DNA of 43,860 bases from Sporolactobacillus vineae DSM 21990 = SL153 (GTDB taxonomy: Bacteria > Bacillota > Bacilli > Bacillales > Sporolactobacillaceae). Made by a program: the position numbers and the translations under genes. Below, piece after piece: positions 30,463-38,273 of this stretch; the first letter of the stretch is position 1; each line of letters opens with the position of its first letter. The notes under the pieces are model-generated. The model made no database searches and was not told where the DNA came from. It saw only the letters and a list, made by a program, of their open reading frames with translations. The stretch lies in contig NZ_KB899058.1 of the NCBI RefSeq assembly GCF_000377985.1, positions 1-43,860 of the forward strand. Direction: 5' to 3'.

Positions 30463-30688
30463 TTGTGACATTCAGGCGTCCTTCGATCACACACCGCCTG
30501 CCGATTACCTCCGGACCATTCTTCCCCTCACGAAATACGGGACGTTCGACACGCATGACCGGACGGTAGCCTTCCGCTTTCATCCGGTCAAGCACCTCGT
30601 CAAGGGATTCGTGATCCCCGACGACAAATGTTTTCTTCGCCGGCTTCTGTTTTAAATGGCCTTTATTCCCCTTCTGATTCTTCCTCAT
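30449..30688 (-). CDS. yebG: YebG-like (NETI-motif family) small protein
   Basis: A 79-residue basic protein that sits directly upstream of purE, as yebG does in Bacillus. The core SLDEVLDRMKAEGYRPVMRVERPVF and the ending GRRCVIEGRL resemble that family, although the name-giving NETI residues read differently here (DHES). The N-terminus is rich in lysine and asparagine (RKNQKGNKGHLKQKPAKK). I choose the ATG at 30688 with GGTGGTGG four bases upstream; an ATG at 30712 is possible. Function unknown. Its stop codon lies inside the PurBox. Confidence 0.7.
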   Translation of the reverse strand: MRKNQKGNKGHLKQKPAKKTFVVGDHESLDEVLDRMKAEGYRPVMRVERPVFREGKNGPEVIGRRCVIEGRLNVTKGEQ

Positions 30689-30773
30689 GATTCCACCACC
30701 GATCAGACGCATTCCTGTTCATTATATACCATGCCGCCCGGCCGGTCAGGCCGCAAGCAGCAGCGAATACGTC

Positions 30774-31052
30774 TCAGACAGCCATAAAGGCGAGTGCGAC
30801 AAAACCCATGACGATCAGCAGTGATCCGGAAACCCCGGTGACTGTGTGGATGACATGGCCCGGTATGAATTCAACGATCTTTCCCTCAATTGACAATGCA
30901 ATACTGGCCGAGTTGTCCTTCCCTTTTTCATGGTCGGCATGTTCCAGCAAATGCTTCCCCGCCCGGCGCAAATTCCGATGGAGGAAAAAGCCGCCCGACA
31001 GAACCGCAAAACCGGCCAGCCAGAAGATAATGGCAAATATCAGTGCTGCCAT
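30774..31052 (-). CDS. Small membrane protein of unknown function
   Basis: A 92-residue protein with two strong membrane segments, at the N-terminus (AALIFAIIFWLAGFAVLSGGFF) and C-terminus (LLIVMGFVALAFMAV-like), joined by a charged cytoplasmic or external loop with HADHEKGKDNSAS. I do not recognise the family. The ATG at 31052 has CAGGGAC about nine bases upstream; a GTG three codons earlier is too close to that site. It lies between pbuG and yebG, where Bacillus has small yeb genes of unknown role. Confidence 0.6.
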   Translation of the reverse strand: MAALIFAIIFWLAGFAVLSGGFFLHRNLRRAGKHLLEHADHEKGKDNSASIALSIEGKIVEFIPGHVIHTVTGVSGSLLIVMGFVALAFMAV

Positions 31053-31130
31053 AGCAATCACGTCCCTGTTGTTTAGTCATTCTAGTTTGCCTTACCGGAG
31101 AACGTCTATGCAGCAGGTTCAGGATCCGGG

Positions 31131-31172
31131 CAAAATAAAAAATCCCCTCCCGCATGACGCGAAGAAGGGATT
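31131..31172 (-). terminator. Terminator of pbuG
   Basis: A stem of AATCCCTTC against GAGGGGATT with inner CGC/GCG pairs (31141-31172) is followed on the minus strand by TTTTTTATTTTG, 27 bases after the pbuG stop. Confidence 0.92.
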
Positions 31173-31198
31173 CTGCACCGGAAAAACCGGTCAGCTGA

Positions 31199-32515
31199 TT
31201 ACTGAATGAACAGTGCCCAGAAGAAGATCAGGAAGATCACGAACAGGCCATAGACGATCGGATGGATCTGTTTCCATTTGCCTGCGGCAACCATGGTAAT
31301 CACATAAGTAATAAAGCCAAGCGCAATGCCGTCGGAAATGCTGTATGTCAGCGGCATACCAAGTACGGTCAGGAATGCAGGTACGGCAATTTCAAATTGA
31401 TCCCACGGGATCTGCTTGAGTGCCGACGCCATCAGCACGCCGACGATGATCAGCGCCGGCGCCGTAACCTGAGACGTAACAACGGCGAGAAGCGGCGAGA
31501 ACAGCAGGCCGACCAGGAAAAGAATCCCGGTGACAACCGCAGCGAAGCCGGAACGTCCGCCGACAGCAATACCCGTCGACGATTCGATATAGGCCGAGGT
31601 CGGTGAGGTACCGAGTACAGAGCCGACCAGCATCGATGAAGAGTCGGCGAGAAGCGCACGGCCGACGCGCGGCATCTTGTTGTTCTTGATGAACCCGGCC
31701 TGTTCGGCGAGGCCGATCAGCGTGCCCGCCGTATCAAAGAACGTGACCAGCAGGAACGTCAGAACAACAATCGCCAGCTGAACCGTATTGATATCGGGGA
31801 TATGCGTGATGGCAACACCAAATGTCGGAGCCAGGCTGGGTGCCGGCGAGATGATCGCCGTCGGAAGCTTGATCAATCCGAAGATCATGCCGACAACGGA
31901 CGTCAGTACCATGCCGATAAATACAGAGCCGGGAACTTTGCGGACCATCAGGACGATGGTGACCAGCAAGCCGAAAATCGTCAGCCAGGTTGTTCCTGAA
32001 GTCAGCATATTAAATTTAACCAGCGTTGAAGGATCCTTAACGATCAGGCCGCCCTGCTGCAGGCCGATGAAGGCGATGAACAGGCCGATGCCGGCTGCCA
32101 TTGCCAGTTTCAGGCTTTGCGGTACGGCATCGATAATCATTTCACGGATCTTGAAGACCGTGATCAGGAAGAAAATAACCGATGCAATGAACACACCGGC
32201 GATCGCTGTCTGCCACGGTACCTTCATGCCGATGACGACAGAAAAGGCAAAGAAGGCATTGACACCCATGCCCGGTGCGATCGCGATCGGATACTTCGCC
32301 AGGATACCCATGATCAGGCAGCCCAGCGCACTGGCCAGCGCCGTCGCGGTGAATACCGCTTTCGGATCCATTCCCGCGTTAGCGAGAACAGACGGGTTGA
32401 CGAACAGTATGTAAGCCATCGCGATGAATGTTGTCAGACCGGCCAGTGTTTCACGGCCCAGTGTGGTTTTCAATTCGGAAAACTGAAAATAACGGGACAA
32501 CCAATTTTCGTTCAC
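31199..32515 (-). CDS. pbuG: Hypoxanthine/guanine permease (NCS2/AzgA family)
   Basis: Proton-driven uptake of hypoxanthine and guanine. The 438-residue protein has about 13 membrane segments and the AzgA-branch motifs ETLAGLTTFIAMAYILFVNP, PGMGVNAFF, and DTAGTLIGLAEQAG; the region with FDTAGT and SSSMLVGSVLGTSPTSAYIESSTG includes the conserved transmembrane carboxylate. In Bacillus the gene is in the purine regulon next to the pur operon, as here. It has its own promoter, PurBox pair and terminator, so it is a single-gene unit. Confidence 0.95.
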   Translation of the reverse strand: MNENWLSRYFQFSELKTTLGRETLAGLTTFIAMAYILFVNPSVLANAGMDPKAVFTATALASALGCLIMGILAKYPIAIAPGMGVNAFFAFSVVIGMKVPWQTAIAGVFIASVIFFLITVFKIREMIIDAVPQSLKLAMAAGIGLFIAFIGLQQGGLIVKDPSTLVKFNMLTSGTTWLTIFGLLVTIVLMVRKVPGSVFIGMVLTSVVGMIFGLIKLPTAIISPAPSLAPTFGVAITHIPDINTVQLAIVVLTFLLVTFFDTAGTLIGLAEQAGFIKNNKMPRVGRALLADSSSMLVGSVLGTSPTSAYIESSTGIAVGGRSGFAAVVTGILFLVGLLFSPLLAVVTSQVTAPALIIVGVLMASALKQIPWDQFEIAVPAFLTVLGMPLTYSISDGIALGFITYVITMVAAGKWKQIHPIVYGLFVIFLIFFWALFIQ

Positions 32516-32519
32516 AATA

Positions 32520-32640
32520 ATCCTCCTTGTATTGTTTGCTTCTCCATCCGGACAAGCCGTTCCTGACGTCCGAAAAACCTGATAAAAAGATAAACTGGGA
32601 ATAAGAGCATGGAGCCGGGAAAATATCTTTCGGCAGGCCG
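32520..32640 (-). promoter_or_regulatory. Long, possibly structured leader of pbuG without a purine aptamer
   Basis: The transcript should begin near 32664, leaving about 150 untranslated bases. I find no ATATGG/TTTCTACC aptamer signature. Instead CCGAAAGATA (near 32630) can pair with TATCTTT or with a later TTTCGG, and CGGAC/GTCCG lies closer to the ribosome site. The alternatives are mutually exclusive, but no known class is matched. Confidence 0.3.
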
Positions 32641-32670
32641 GAATACAGAGAAAGCACTTTTCTATCAGCC

Positions 32671-32700
32671 ATTATACCAGCGCATTTGATTGCAAGTCAA
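32671..32700 (-). promoter_or_regulatory. Sigma-A promoter of pbuG
   Basis: Minus strand TTGACT (32695-32700), 18-base spacer, perfect TATAAT (32671-32676). Confidence 0.88.
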
Positions 32701-32702
32701 CA

Positions 32703-32748
32703 AAAATGCGAACATTCATCGTTCCTTACAACATATTGTTCGTGTATT
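32703..32748 (-). promoter_or_regulatory. PurBox pair of pbuG
   Basis: Inverted CGAACA (32709-32714) and TGTTCG (32737-32742) cores, 22 bases apart and eight bases from the -35: the same geometry as at the pur operon. Confidence 0.82.
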
Positions 32749-32787
32749 ATGAAAGCCTGCAGTTACTATTCTCCAATCAAAGAGAAA

Positions 32788-32831
32788 CCGGCTTTCACGA
32801 TGCGAAGCATTTTCGTTTCGCAGTGAAGCCG
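32788..32831. promoter_or_regulatory. Long imperfect inverted repeat between pbuG and ldhD
   Basis: CGGCTTTCAC and GTGAAGCCG, with inner GCGAA/TTCGC, form a 44-base dyad directly upstream of the ldhD -35 (32832). It could be an operator or a divergent transcription boundary; there is no T-run. Confidence 0.5.
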
Positions 32832-32860
32832 TTTACATCATTTACAAATTCAGCTAAACT
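32832..32860 (+). promoter_or_regulatory. Candidate sigma-A promoter of ldhD
   Basis: TTTACA (32832-32837), 17-base spacer, TAAACT (32855-32860), 50 bases before the start codon. Confidence 0.55.
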
Positions 32861-32910
32861 CAAGACGGGAAGTGCAGATCACTGCACTGCCATTGAAGGG
32901 GATGTATCGA

Positions 32911-33903
32911 TTGAAAATCCTTTTTTTCAGCGTTACTGAAGATGAGAAAGAGCCGGTTGCGCACTGGTCGGCAGAGCATCATATTGACGTCGACACGACG
33001 CGGGATCCTCTGTCGCTCGCAACGGTCGACCGTGTTAAGCGCTATGACGGGATCTGTATTCAGCAGCCCGTTTCGGTGGGCGCACCTGAAGTTTACCGGA
33101 AACTGAAAGCCGGCGGGATCCGCCAGATCTCCACCCGTTCGGCAGGCTACGACGCTATTGATCTTGAGGAAGCAGGAAAAAACGGAATTGTAGTTACCAA
33201 TGTACCGGCGTATTCTCCTTACTCGGTTGCCGAGCTGGCGGTAACGCAAGCGCTGCAGCTGGAACGCCATATCCCTCAATTCAGCCGGCGGATCCACCAT
33301 CAGGACTTCAGGTGGGACGGGCTGATTTCAAGAGAAATGCGGTCGCTCACAGTCGGCATCATCGGAACCGGGCATATCGGTGCAACCGCTGCCCGGCTCT
33401 TTCATGGTTTGGGTGCCCGGGTGATCGCTTTCGATAAGTATCCAAACGAACAGCTGCGCACAGTTGTGGCGTACCAGCCGTCTTTTCAGGACGTGCTCAG
33501 AGGCGCCGATATCGTTTCGCTCCATACACCGCTGCTTGATACGACACGCCACATGATCAACAAAGAGACACTTGCGCTGATGAAGCCCGGATCCTTCCTG
33601 ATCAATATTGCCAGAGGCGGACTGATCAACACCGCCGATCTGATTGATGCCCTTGAACACCATCAGATTGCCGGTGCCGCACTGGATACTTTTGAAGATG
33701 AAACGATGATCAATCAGGATCTGAGCGGTCAGCCGCTCCGTGATCCGCTGCTGGGCCGGCTGATCGCGATGGATCAGGTGATTCTGACACCGCACATCGG
33801 CTTCTTCACAACGACGTCAGTAAAAAACATGGTTGAAGGGGGTCTGAACGGGGTTGTCGACATTCTGACTACCGGCACGAGTGCAAATCTCGTACACATC
33901 TGA
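32911..33903 (+). CDS. ldhD: D-lactate dehydrogenase (D-2-hydroxyacid family)
   Basis: NAD-dependent reduction of pyruvate to D-lactate, cytoplasmic. The 330-residue protein has the NAD motif GTGHIG (152-157) with Asp175 for NAD preference, and the catalytic Arg235 (NIARGGL), Glu264 (TFEDE) and His295 (TPHIGF). STRSAGYD and the ending region FFTTTSVKNMV are typical of the fermentative D-LDH group. I choose the TTG at 32911 because AAGGGG is nine bases upstream and the protein then begins KILFFSV as in relatives; an ATG three codons earlier sits on the ribosome site. D-lactate as a product fits the suspected host. Confidence 0.92.
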   Translation: MKILFFSVTEDEKEPVAHWSAEHHIDVDTTRDPLSLATVDRVKRYDGICIQQPVSVGAPEVYRKLKAGGIRQISTRSAGYDAIDLEEAGKNGIVVTNVPAYSPYSVAELAVTQALQLERHIPQFSRRIHHQDFRWDGLISREMRSLTVGIIGTGHIGATAARLFHGLGARVIAFDKYPNEQLRTVVAYQPSFQDVLRGADIVSLHTPLLDTTRHMINKETLALMKPGSFLINIARGGLINTADLIDALEHHQIAGAALDTFEDETMINQDLSGQPLRDPLLGRLIAMDQVILTPHIGFFTTTSVKNMVEGGLNGVVDILTTGTSANLVHI

Positions 33904-33918
33904 TCGTTCGCATCATCC

Positions 33919-33954
33919 AATCGGGCCGCAGGGGAACATCCCTGCGGCCCGATT
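33919..33954. terminator. Shared hairpin between convergent ldhD and tetR-family gene
   Basis: A perfect 15-bp stem (AATCGGGCCGCAGGG and its complement) with a six-base loop. There is no T-run on either strand, but its strength and position between two converging stops make it the likely terminator for both. Confidence 0.7.
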
Positions 33955-33960
33955 GCCCCA

Positions 33961-34587
33961 TCACTTCAGCGCTTCCCGCTCATTTTTCAGCAGGCCGCGC
34001 AGGCTCATTGCCATCATGTCCAGAAACTGATTGATGATCGGTTTCAGCGCATCAATGCTCGCGCCCGGATGTACTTTCAGATAGCCCATAGCCTGAGCGG
34101 AATAGTAATTACAATGGGACTGGAGGACGGCCAGCAGTGTCACCGGATCAACGTCATCCTTGAGGTCAAGTCCGTCAATCAGCTTCTTCAAAAATTGCGG
34201 TGCCAATGCGGAAAGTTCCGTGAACAGGCGGCTCATTTTCCCGCTCAGTTTCTCCGGCGGACTGGCGAACGCCGAGATAATCAGCTGGTAGACATCCGGA
34301 TAATCTTTGTAAAACAGTAATTCCTGCTCGCTGTACTGCTTCAATTTTTCCATCAGATGGGTACACAAATCCCATTTCTCATAGTCCAGTTTCTTCATTG
34401 AGAAAGCAATCGCGTCATTGACACATGCCTCAAAAAGTTTCTCCTTGGACTCAAAGTAGTGGAAAATCAGCCCTTTCGAAACGCCGGCCTGCTTTGCGAT
34501 GCGATTGGTCGACGCCTGTTCAAAACCCTTTTCCGCAAATTCATGAATGGCTGCGGTCAGAATCGTTTCTTCTTTCGATGCTTCCAT
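33961..34587 (-). CDS. TetR-family transcriptional repressor
   Basis: A 208-residue regulator with an N-terminal TetR helix-turn-helix (about residues 9-55: AIHEFAEKGFEQASTNRIAKQ, then GVSKGLIFHYFESKEKLF) and a C-terminal ligand domain that is not conserved. It is the third gene of an operon with an ABC ATPase and permease, its start abutting the permease stop. The operon promoter carries two TGACCAnnTGGTCA palindromes that fit a TetR dimer, so it most likely represses its own operon and responds to the transported compound. Confidence 0.92.
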   Translation of the reverse strand: MEASKEETILTAAIHEFAEKGFEQASTNRIAKQAGVSKGLIFHYFESKEKLFEACVNDAIAFSMKKLDYEKWDLCTHLMEKLKQYSEQELLFYKDYPDVYQLIISAFASPPEKLSGKMSRLFTELSALAPQFLKKLIDGLDLKDDVDPVTLLAVLQSHCNYYSAQAMGYLKVHPGASIDALKPIINQFLDMMAMSLRGLLKNEREALK

Positions 34588-35394
34588 TCAGACTTTCAAA
34601 TCCTTCCGTCGATAGATCACGCAGGTCAGCAGTGCGGCAACCACTAGGACGATCAGATCGGTGACGACATATTTCCATTCGATGCCGTTCTTGAATACGG
34701 CACTGGGGAGCGCCGTGTCCACCGGTGAGAAATAGATCAGCGACTGAAATTTGTCATTGAGTTTCCCGACAACACCAAGAATGAACGTCAGGAAAACGAT
34801 CGCCAGCGACAGTGAGGTGGCCGGCTTATTCGATTTCATCAGCGACGACAGCAGGAAACCGACACTCATGAACGTCAGACCCATGATCCATCCGGTGAAG
34901 GTCAGCTGCGTGAACGACCTGAAGAGGCCGGATACAGATGCCCCCGATTCTTTAAAAATCAGGCAGGCGAGAAAAGCGACAGCCATCGACACCAGCCAGT
35001 AAAGAGTGTACAGGAGCACATTGGCGATCATCTTTGCCGTGACGATCGACAGTCGCGAAATCGGTTGCGCGTAGAGGTAGCTGATTGTGCCTTCCGTTTC
35101 TTCCCGGGAGAGGGCGTTGGTTCCGAGTGTTGCTGCAAAAATACCGGTCGCAAGCATCACATATTGGTACTCATAGCCGAAATACCCTTTAACCGTGGCC
35201 AGTGCGGCCATATCGGACAGATTGAATGCCTTCAGCATGTCTTTGGGCATCGCGTTAAGATCGATCTGCTGCAGGCCCATACTCTTCATCGAGGGGAACA
35301 GCGACAGTAGACCGAACGTCAGCAGAGCAACTACGACAATCCAGATCAGCAGTGTTTTCAAATGCGTCCGGCATTCCAGTCTGAAAAGTGTCAT
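34588..35394 (-). CDS. ABC transporter permease
   Basis: A 268-residue inner membrane protein with six predicted membrane segments, of the ABC-2 type seen in bacitracin/antimicrobial exporters (LSREETEGTISYLYAQPISR, then TAKMIANVLLYTLYW). It overlaps the ATPase stop by one base (TGATG) and ends one base before the regulator's start. It presumably pairs with the ATPase encoded upstream as an exporter; the substrate is unknown. Confidence 0.9.
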   Translation of the reverse strand: MTLFRLECRTHLKTLLIWIVVVALLTFGLLSLFPSMKSMGLQQIDLNAMPKDMLKAFNLSDMAALATVKGYFGYEYQYVMLATGIFAATLGTNALSREETEGTISYLYAQPISRLSIVTAKMIANVLLYTLYWLVSMAVAFLACLIFKESGASVSGLFRSFTQLTFTGWIMGLTFMSVGFLLSSLMKSNKPATSLSLAIVFLTFILGVVGKLNDKFQSLIYFSPVDTALPSAVFKNGIEWKYVVTDLIVLVVAALLTCVIYRRKDLKV

Positions 35395-36290
35395 CAGCGC
35401 GTCGCCTCCTGATTTTCATACATCGACATAAACTGTTCTTCAAGATCCCGATTATCAACGGTCACATCGTCCAGTTTCGGAGCAAGTTCCGAGAGCGTCC
35501 GGAACAGTTCCGGAAGCCCTTTTTCATAGGTGAACCGCGCCTCGCAATCGCTCCTTCTGATACACTCGGCACCGATGGTCTCCATCTGTTCAACCGGCAG
35601 ACGATCCCCTTTTAAAGTAATAATTTTTACATTTTTATTAATCGTCGTCAGGTCTTCCACACCAATCAGGTGTCCGGCCTTAATAAACGCAACCCTGGAA
35701 CAATAGTCCTGAACCTCTTTCAGGTTGTGGCTTGAGAGAAACACGGTCACGCCCTGCTGCTGTTTCTCCTTCATCAGCTGGAACAGCCGGGCATGCATCA
35801 GCGGATCCAGACCGTTCGTCGGTTCATCGAGAATCAGCAGGTCCGGGCGCATGATCATCGCACAGATCACTGCTACTTTTTTCTTATTCCCGAGCGACAG
35901 GTCCCCGAATTTCTTTCTCAGATCCACATCGAACAGATCGCAATAATACGTCAGCTCTTTCCTGTCCGCATGCATCCGGTGAAAATCCAGTGTATAGCGA
36001 ATCAGATCCTCCACATGAAGCTGCGGATAGAAGCGGACATCGCTCGGCACATAGCCGATCCGCTTCTTAACGTCGACATTGGCCGACGGCATGTTCTCCC
36101 CGAACAGCCGGATGCGGCCTTCGCTGTTCTTAATAAAGTGCAGGATCATATTGATCGTTGTCGACTTGCCGGCGCCGTTCGGTCCGATAAAGCCGTAGAA
36201 TTCTCCTTTTTCCACGTTCATCGACAGGTCTTTGACAGCAGCAAACTTGCCGAAATACTTGCTGACATGATCCAGTTCAATGACAGCCAT
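35394..36290 (-). CDS. ABC transporter ATP-binding protein
   Basis: A 298-residue ABC ATPase: Walker A GPNGAGKST (36-44), Walker B LLILDEPTNGLD and the H-loop SSHNLKEV. The signature motif reads LSLGNKKK rather than LSGGQ, common in this ABC-2 exporter branch. The start at 36290 is chosen because AAAGGAG is ten bases upstream; an earlier ATG at 36320 lies inside the operator. First gene of the operon with the permease and TetR-family genes. Confidence 0.95.
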   Translation of the reverse strand: MAVIELDHVSKYFGKFAAVKDLSMNVEKGEFYGFIGPNGAGKSTTINMILHFIKNSEGRIRLFGENMPSANVDVKKRIGYVPSDVRFYPQLHVEDLIRYTLDFHRMHADRKELTYYCDLFDVDLRKKFGDLSLGNKKKVAVICAMIMRPDLLILDEPTNGLDPLMHARLFQLMKEKQQQGVTVFLSSHNLKEVQDYCSRVAFIKAGHLIGVEDLTTINKNVKIITLKGDRLPVEQMETIGAECIRRSDCEARFTYEKGLPELFRTLSELAPKLDDVTVDNRDLEEQFMSMYENQEATR

Positions 36291-36313
36291 CCTGACCACA
36301 CTCCTTTTCGCAT

Positions 36314-36327
36314 TGACCACCTGGTCA
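36314..36327. promoter_or_regulatory. Downstream TetR-type operator
   Basis: Palindrome TGACCACCTGGTCA, between the -10 and the ABC ATPase start. Confidence 0.85.
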
Positions 36328-36332
36328 GTTTC

Positions 36333-36361
36333 AATATATCACGCGTTGACCAAGTGGTCAA
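36333..36361 (-). promoter_or_regulatory. Sigma-A promoter of the ABC/TetR operon
   Basis: Minus strand TTGACC (36356-36361), 17-base spacer, TATATT (36333-36338). The -35 is part of the upstream operator. Confidence 0.85.
36346..36361. promoter_or_regulatory. Upstream TetR-type operator
   Basis: Palindrome TTGACCAAGTGGTCAA overlapping the -35; its centre is 33 bases from that of the second operator, about three helical turns. Confidence 0.87.
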
Positions 36362-36496
36362 TAACAATCCAATTATTTAGTGTGGCAGATATTCTGTCAC
36401 GATTGGCGTAGATTATTTTCTAAGTGCTATGCTTTTGTTGTCGCTACTTGTGACGGCATTACGACTTTTACTAAATTATCGGGAGGCCGTGTCCGT

Positions 36497-36940
36497 ATGG
36501 CTTATTCAGAAGCAACAAAAACCATCTTAGAGGCAAAAGAGAAAAAAGGACTGAGCTTTGCACAAATTGCGGAAACCGCCGGCTGCTCGGAAGTATTTTG
36601 TACCGCCGCCCTTTTTGGCCAGCAGACATTAAGCCCGGAGCAAGCAAAGGCAGTCACCGGACTGCTGGGGCTTTCCGCTGAAGTTGAAAATGATTTGAAG
36701 TCGATTCCGTTCCGCGGAACAAATTTTTCTGCCCCGCCTGCCGACCCGACCATATACCGGCTCTATGAAATTGTGCTCGTCTATGGAGATACCATCAAAG
36801 CACTGATTCATGAGAAGTTCGGAGACGGGATCATGAGCGCCATTGACTTTAAGATGGATCTGGATAAGGAAGAAGATCCACATGGAGACCGTGTGGTGAT
36901 TACCTTGAACGGTAAATTTCTTAAATATAAAACGTTCTAA
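36497..36940 (+). CDS. cynS: Cyanate hydratase (cyanase)
   Basis: Breaks cyanate down with bicarbonate to ammonia and carbon dioxide; cytoplasmic decamer. The 147-residue protein has the N-terminal helical domain and the C-terminal catalytic domain with Arg88, Glu91 (YRLYEIVLVYGD) and Ser114 (GIMSAIDF), equivalent to Arg96, Glu99 and Ser122 of the E. coli enzyme. GGGAGG lies ten bases before the ATG at 36497. There is no cynT carbonic anhydrase, cynX transporter or cynR next to it, so it stands alone. The promoter is not clear; a weak TTGTGA/TAAATT pair lies near 36450-36475. Confidence 0.94.
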   Translation: MAYSEATKTILEAKEKKGLSFAQIAETAGCSEVFCTAALFGQQTLSPEQAKAVTGLLGLSAEVENDLKSIPFRGTNFSAPPADPTIYRLYEIVLVYGDTIKALIHEKFGDGIMSAIDFKMDLDKEEDPHGDRVVITLNGKFLKYKTF

Positions 36941-36956
36941 CTCCGTGGCATCAAAC

Positions 36957-36985
36957 TCATAATTTCTCCCTTTCACGGCATAATA
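36957..36985 (+). promoter_or_regulatory. Candidate sigma-G promoter of tlp
   Basis: A CATAATA -10 (36979-36985) matches the sigma-G (forespore) consensus closely; 17 bases upstream is TCATA, an acceptable -35. It lies about 25 bases before the tlp start. Confidence 0.55.
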
Positions 36986-37010
36986 AGTTTACTGAGAAGG
37001 AGGAATTTCA

Positions 37011-37238
37011 ATGGCAAAACCGGATGATCGTTCAGACAATCTGGAAAAGATTGCGAAGAATATCGGCCATACCCTGAAAAATATGGACGAAGCCAATGAT
37101 TACCTAAAAGCGCACGGGGACGAGATGAGCGACGAGGAGAAGCAGCGATTCCAGAGCAAGAATCAGCGCCGCGAGCAAACCGTTTCCGGTCTACGCGAAG
37201 AAGCAAGAGACGAAGCTGCCTACAGCAAAACACACTGA
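37011..37238 (+). CDS. tlp: Small acid-soluble spore protein Tlp
   Basis: A 75-residue, highly charged, cysteine-free protein. PDDRSDNLEKIAKNIGHT at the start and KNQRREQTVSGLREEARDEA at the end match the Tlp family, minor forespore proteins made in the developing spore. AAGGAGG lies seven bases before the ATG. The gene stands alone with its own terminator and a sigma-G-like promoter. It is direct evidence that the organism forms spores. Confidence 0.92.
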   Translation: MAKPDDRSDNLEKIAKNIGHTLKNMDEANDYLKAHGDEMSDEEKQRFQSKNQRREQTVSGLREEARDEAAYSKTH

Positions 37239-37256
37239 ACAGTGAAAACTGCCACG

Positions 37257-37296
37257 AACTGCCGCTCTGCCTCTGTACAGGGCGGCAGTTTTTTTT
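37257..37296 (+). terminator. Terminator of tlp
   Basis: A 9-bp stem (AACTGCCGC/GCGGCAGTT) followed by eight Ts. Confidence 0.95.
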
Positions 37297-37313
37297 CAAA
37301 AAATCCTCGTCAG

Positions 37314-37661
37314 TTAGTCCTGCTGAGGCGTCTCTTCCACGTCAAAGTACAAAGGATAATCCTTTGCACATCCGGGATTGAACGCTGCACCGCAATACGG
37401 GCAGTGGTAGCCGGAGGTCATGTAGTCATGAATGGTCAGCTCCCGGCCGCACGCACCGCAGAGGATGGCCTTTTCATCATAATCCTCACGGGACCAGGGA
37501 ACCGCCGGATGATCCGCCAGCGCCTGATGACACTGATAACACGAATAGTACGTTCCGCAGCATTTGAATTTGATCGCAATAATATCCCGCTCCGTATGGT
37601 AATGGACGCAGCGCGTTTCCGGATCGACATCAATGCCGTATACTTTAGGTCTTTGAATCAT
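37314..37661 (-). CDS. CHY-type zinc finger protein
   Basis: A 115-residue protein rich in metal-binding residues: CVHYHTERDIIAIKF, then CCGTYYSCYQCH, a second CGACGRELTIHDYM and CPYCGAAFNPGC. This is the CHY zinc finger, which binds about three zinc ions; bacterial members have no established role. GGGGAGC lies before the ATG at 37661. It ends convergent to the tlp terminator. Confidence 0.93.
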   Translation of the reverse strand: MIQRPKVYGIDVDPETRCVHYHTERDIIAIKFKCCGTYYSCYQCHQALADHPAVPWSREDYDEKAILCGACGRELTIHDYMTSGYHCPYCGAAFNPGCAKDYPLYFDVEETPQQD

Positions 37662-37697
37662 TGTTTACCGCTCCCCGCTTTCATTTCTTTCTTGAGT

Positions 37698-38273
37698 CTA
37701 CACTCTATACGAGGAGCCTTGGATGATGATGATATTAAATCCTTGAATAATCAGGATGATCCTTGAAATGCTGGTAAGGATGTTGATTACTGTAACAATT
37801 AATGTATCCACATAGCTTTTTCCAATGGCCGTTACAAAAATACTGTAAGTCCCCTGAAAGTAATAATTAAAAGCGCCTCCCAGACCGGTCAGTAAAATGA
37901 CAAGCATTGTCGTTGACCAGCTTATTGTGGAATGAACAAACACAGGATAGAGAACGGCGATAGCGATCACACATAGAAAATAGTACACGCCCGTTTTCTT
38001 ATAATAATCAGAGGTGGCCGACAATATTTCGTTGATGCTTTTCTTATCGGCATTCGCCACTTGTCGATATAACGCCTGCAAAGATGCAGCACCCACACCG
38101 GCTTCAAGCAGAGATAAGTAAACGACAATCTGGCTGATTGAAGAGATAAGACCATTCACCTCAGAACCAAAGTGAACGAGAAACAGTCTGGGAATAAGCA
38201 CACCAAAAGCAACAACTACAAATTGGCTGATTATACCAAATATTAAATTTTTAATACTTCGCTTTACTTTCAT
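37698..38273 (-). pseudogene. Truncated oligosaccharide flippase (Wzx-like), N-terminal part only
   Basis: About 190 residues with five to six membrane segments that match the start of polysaccharide flippases of the MATE/Wzx superfamily: KNLIFGIISQFVVVAFGVLIPRLF, then VNGLISSISQIVVYLSLLEAGVG. Intact members have about 450-500 residues, so more than half is missing; the frame stops after QGSSYRV just upstream of the CHY gene. Base composition is clearly more AT-rich than the neighbours, which suggests foreign origin. No glycosyltransferases or polymerase genes flank it. AGAGG lies before the ATG at 38273; an upstream in-frame ATG at 38336 has no site. It could still be translated but is unlikely to work. 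Confidence 0.7.
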
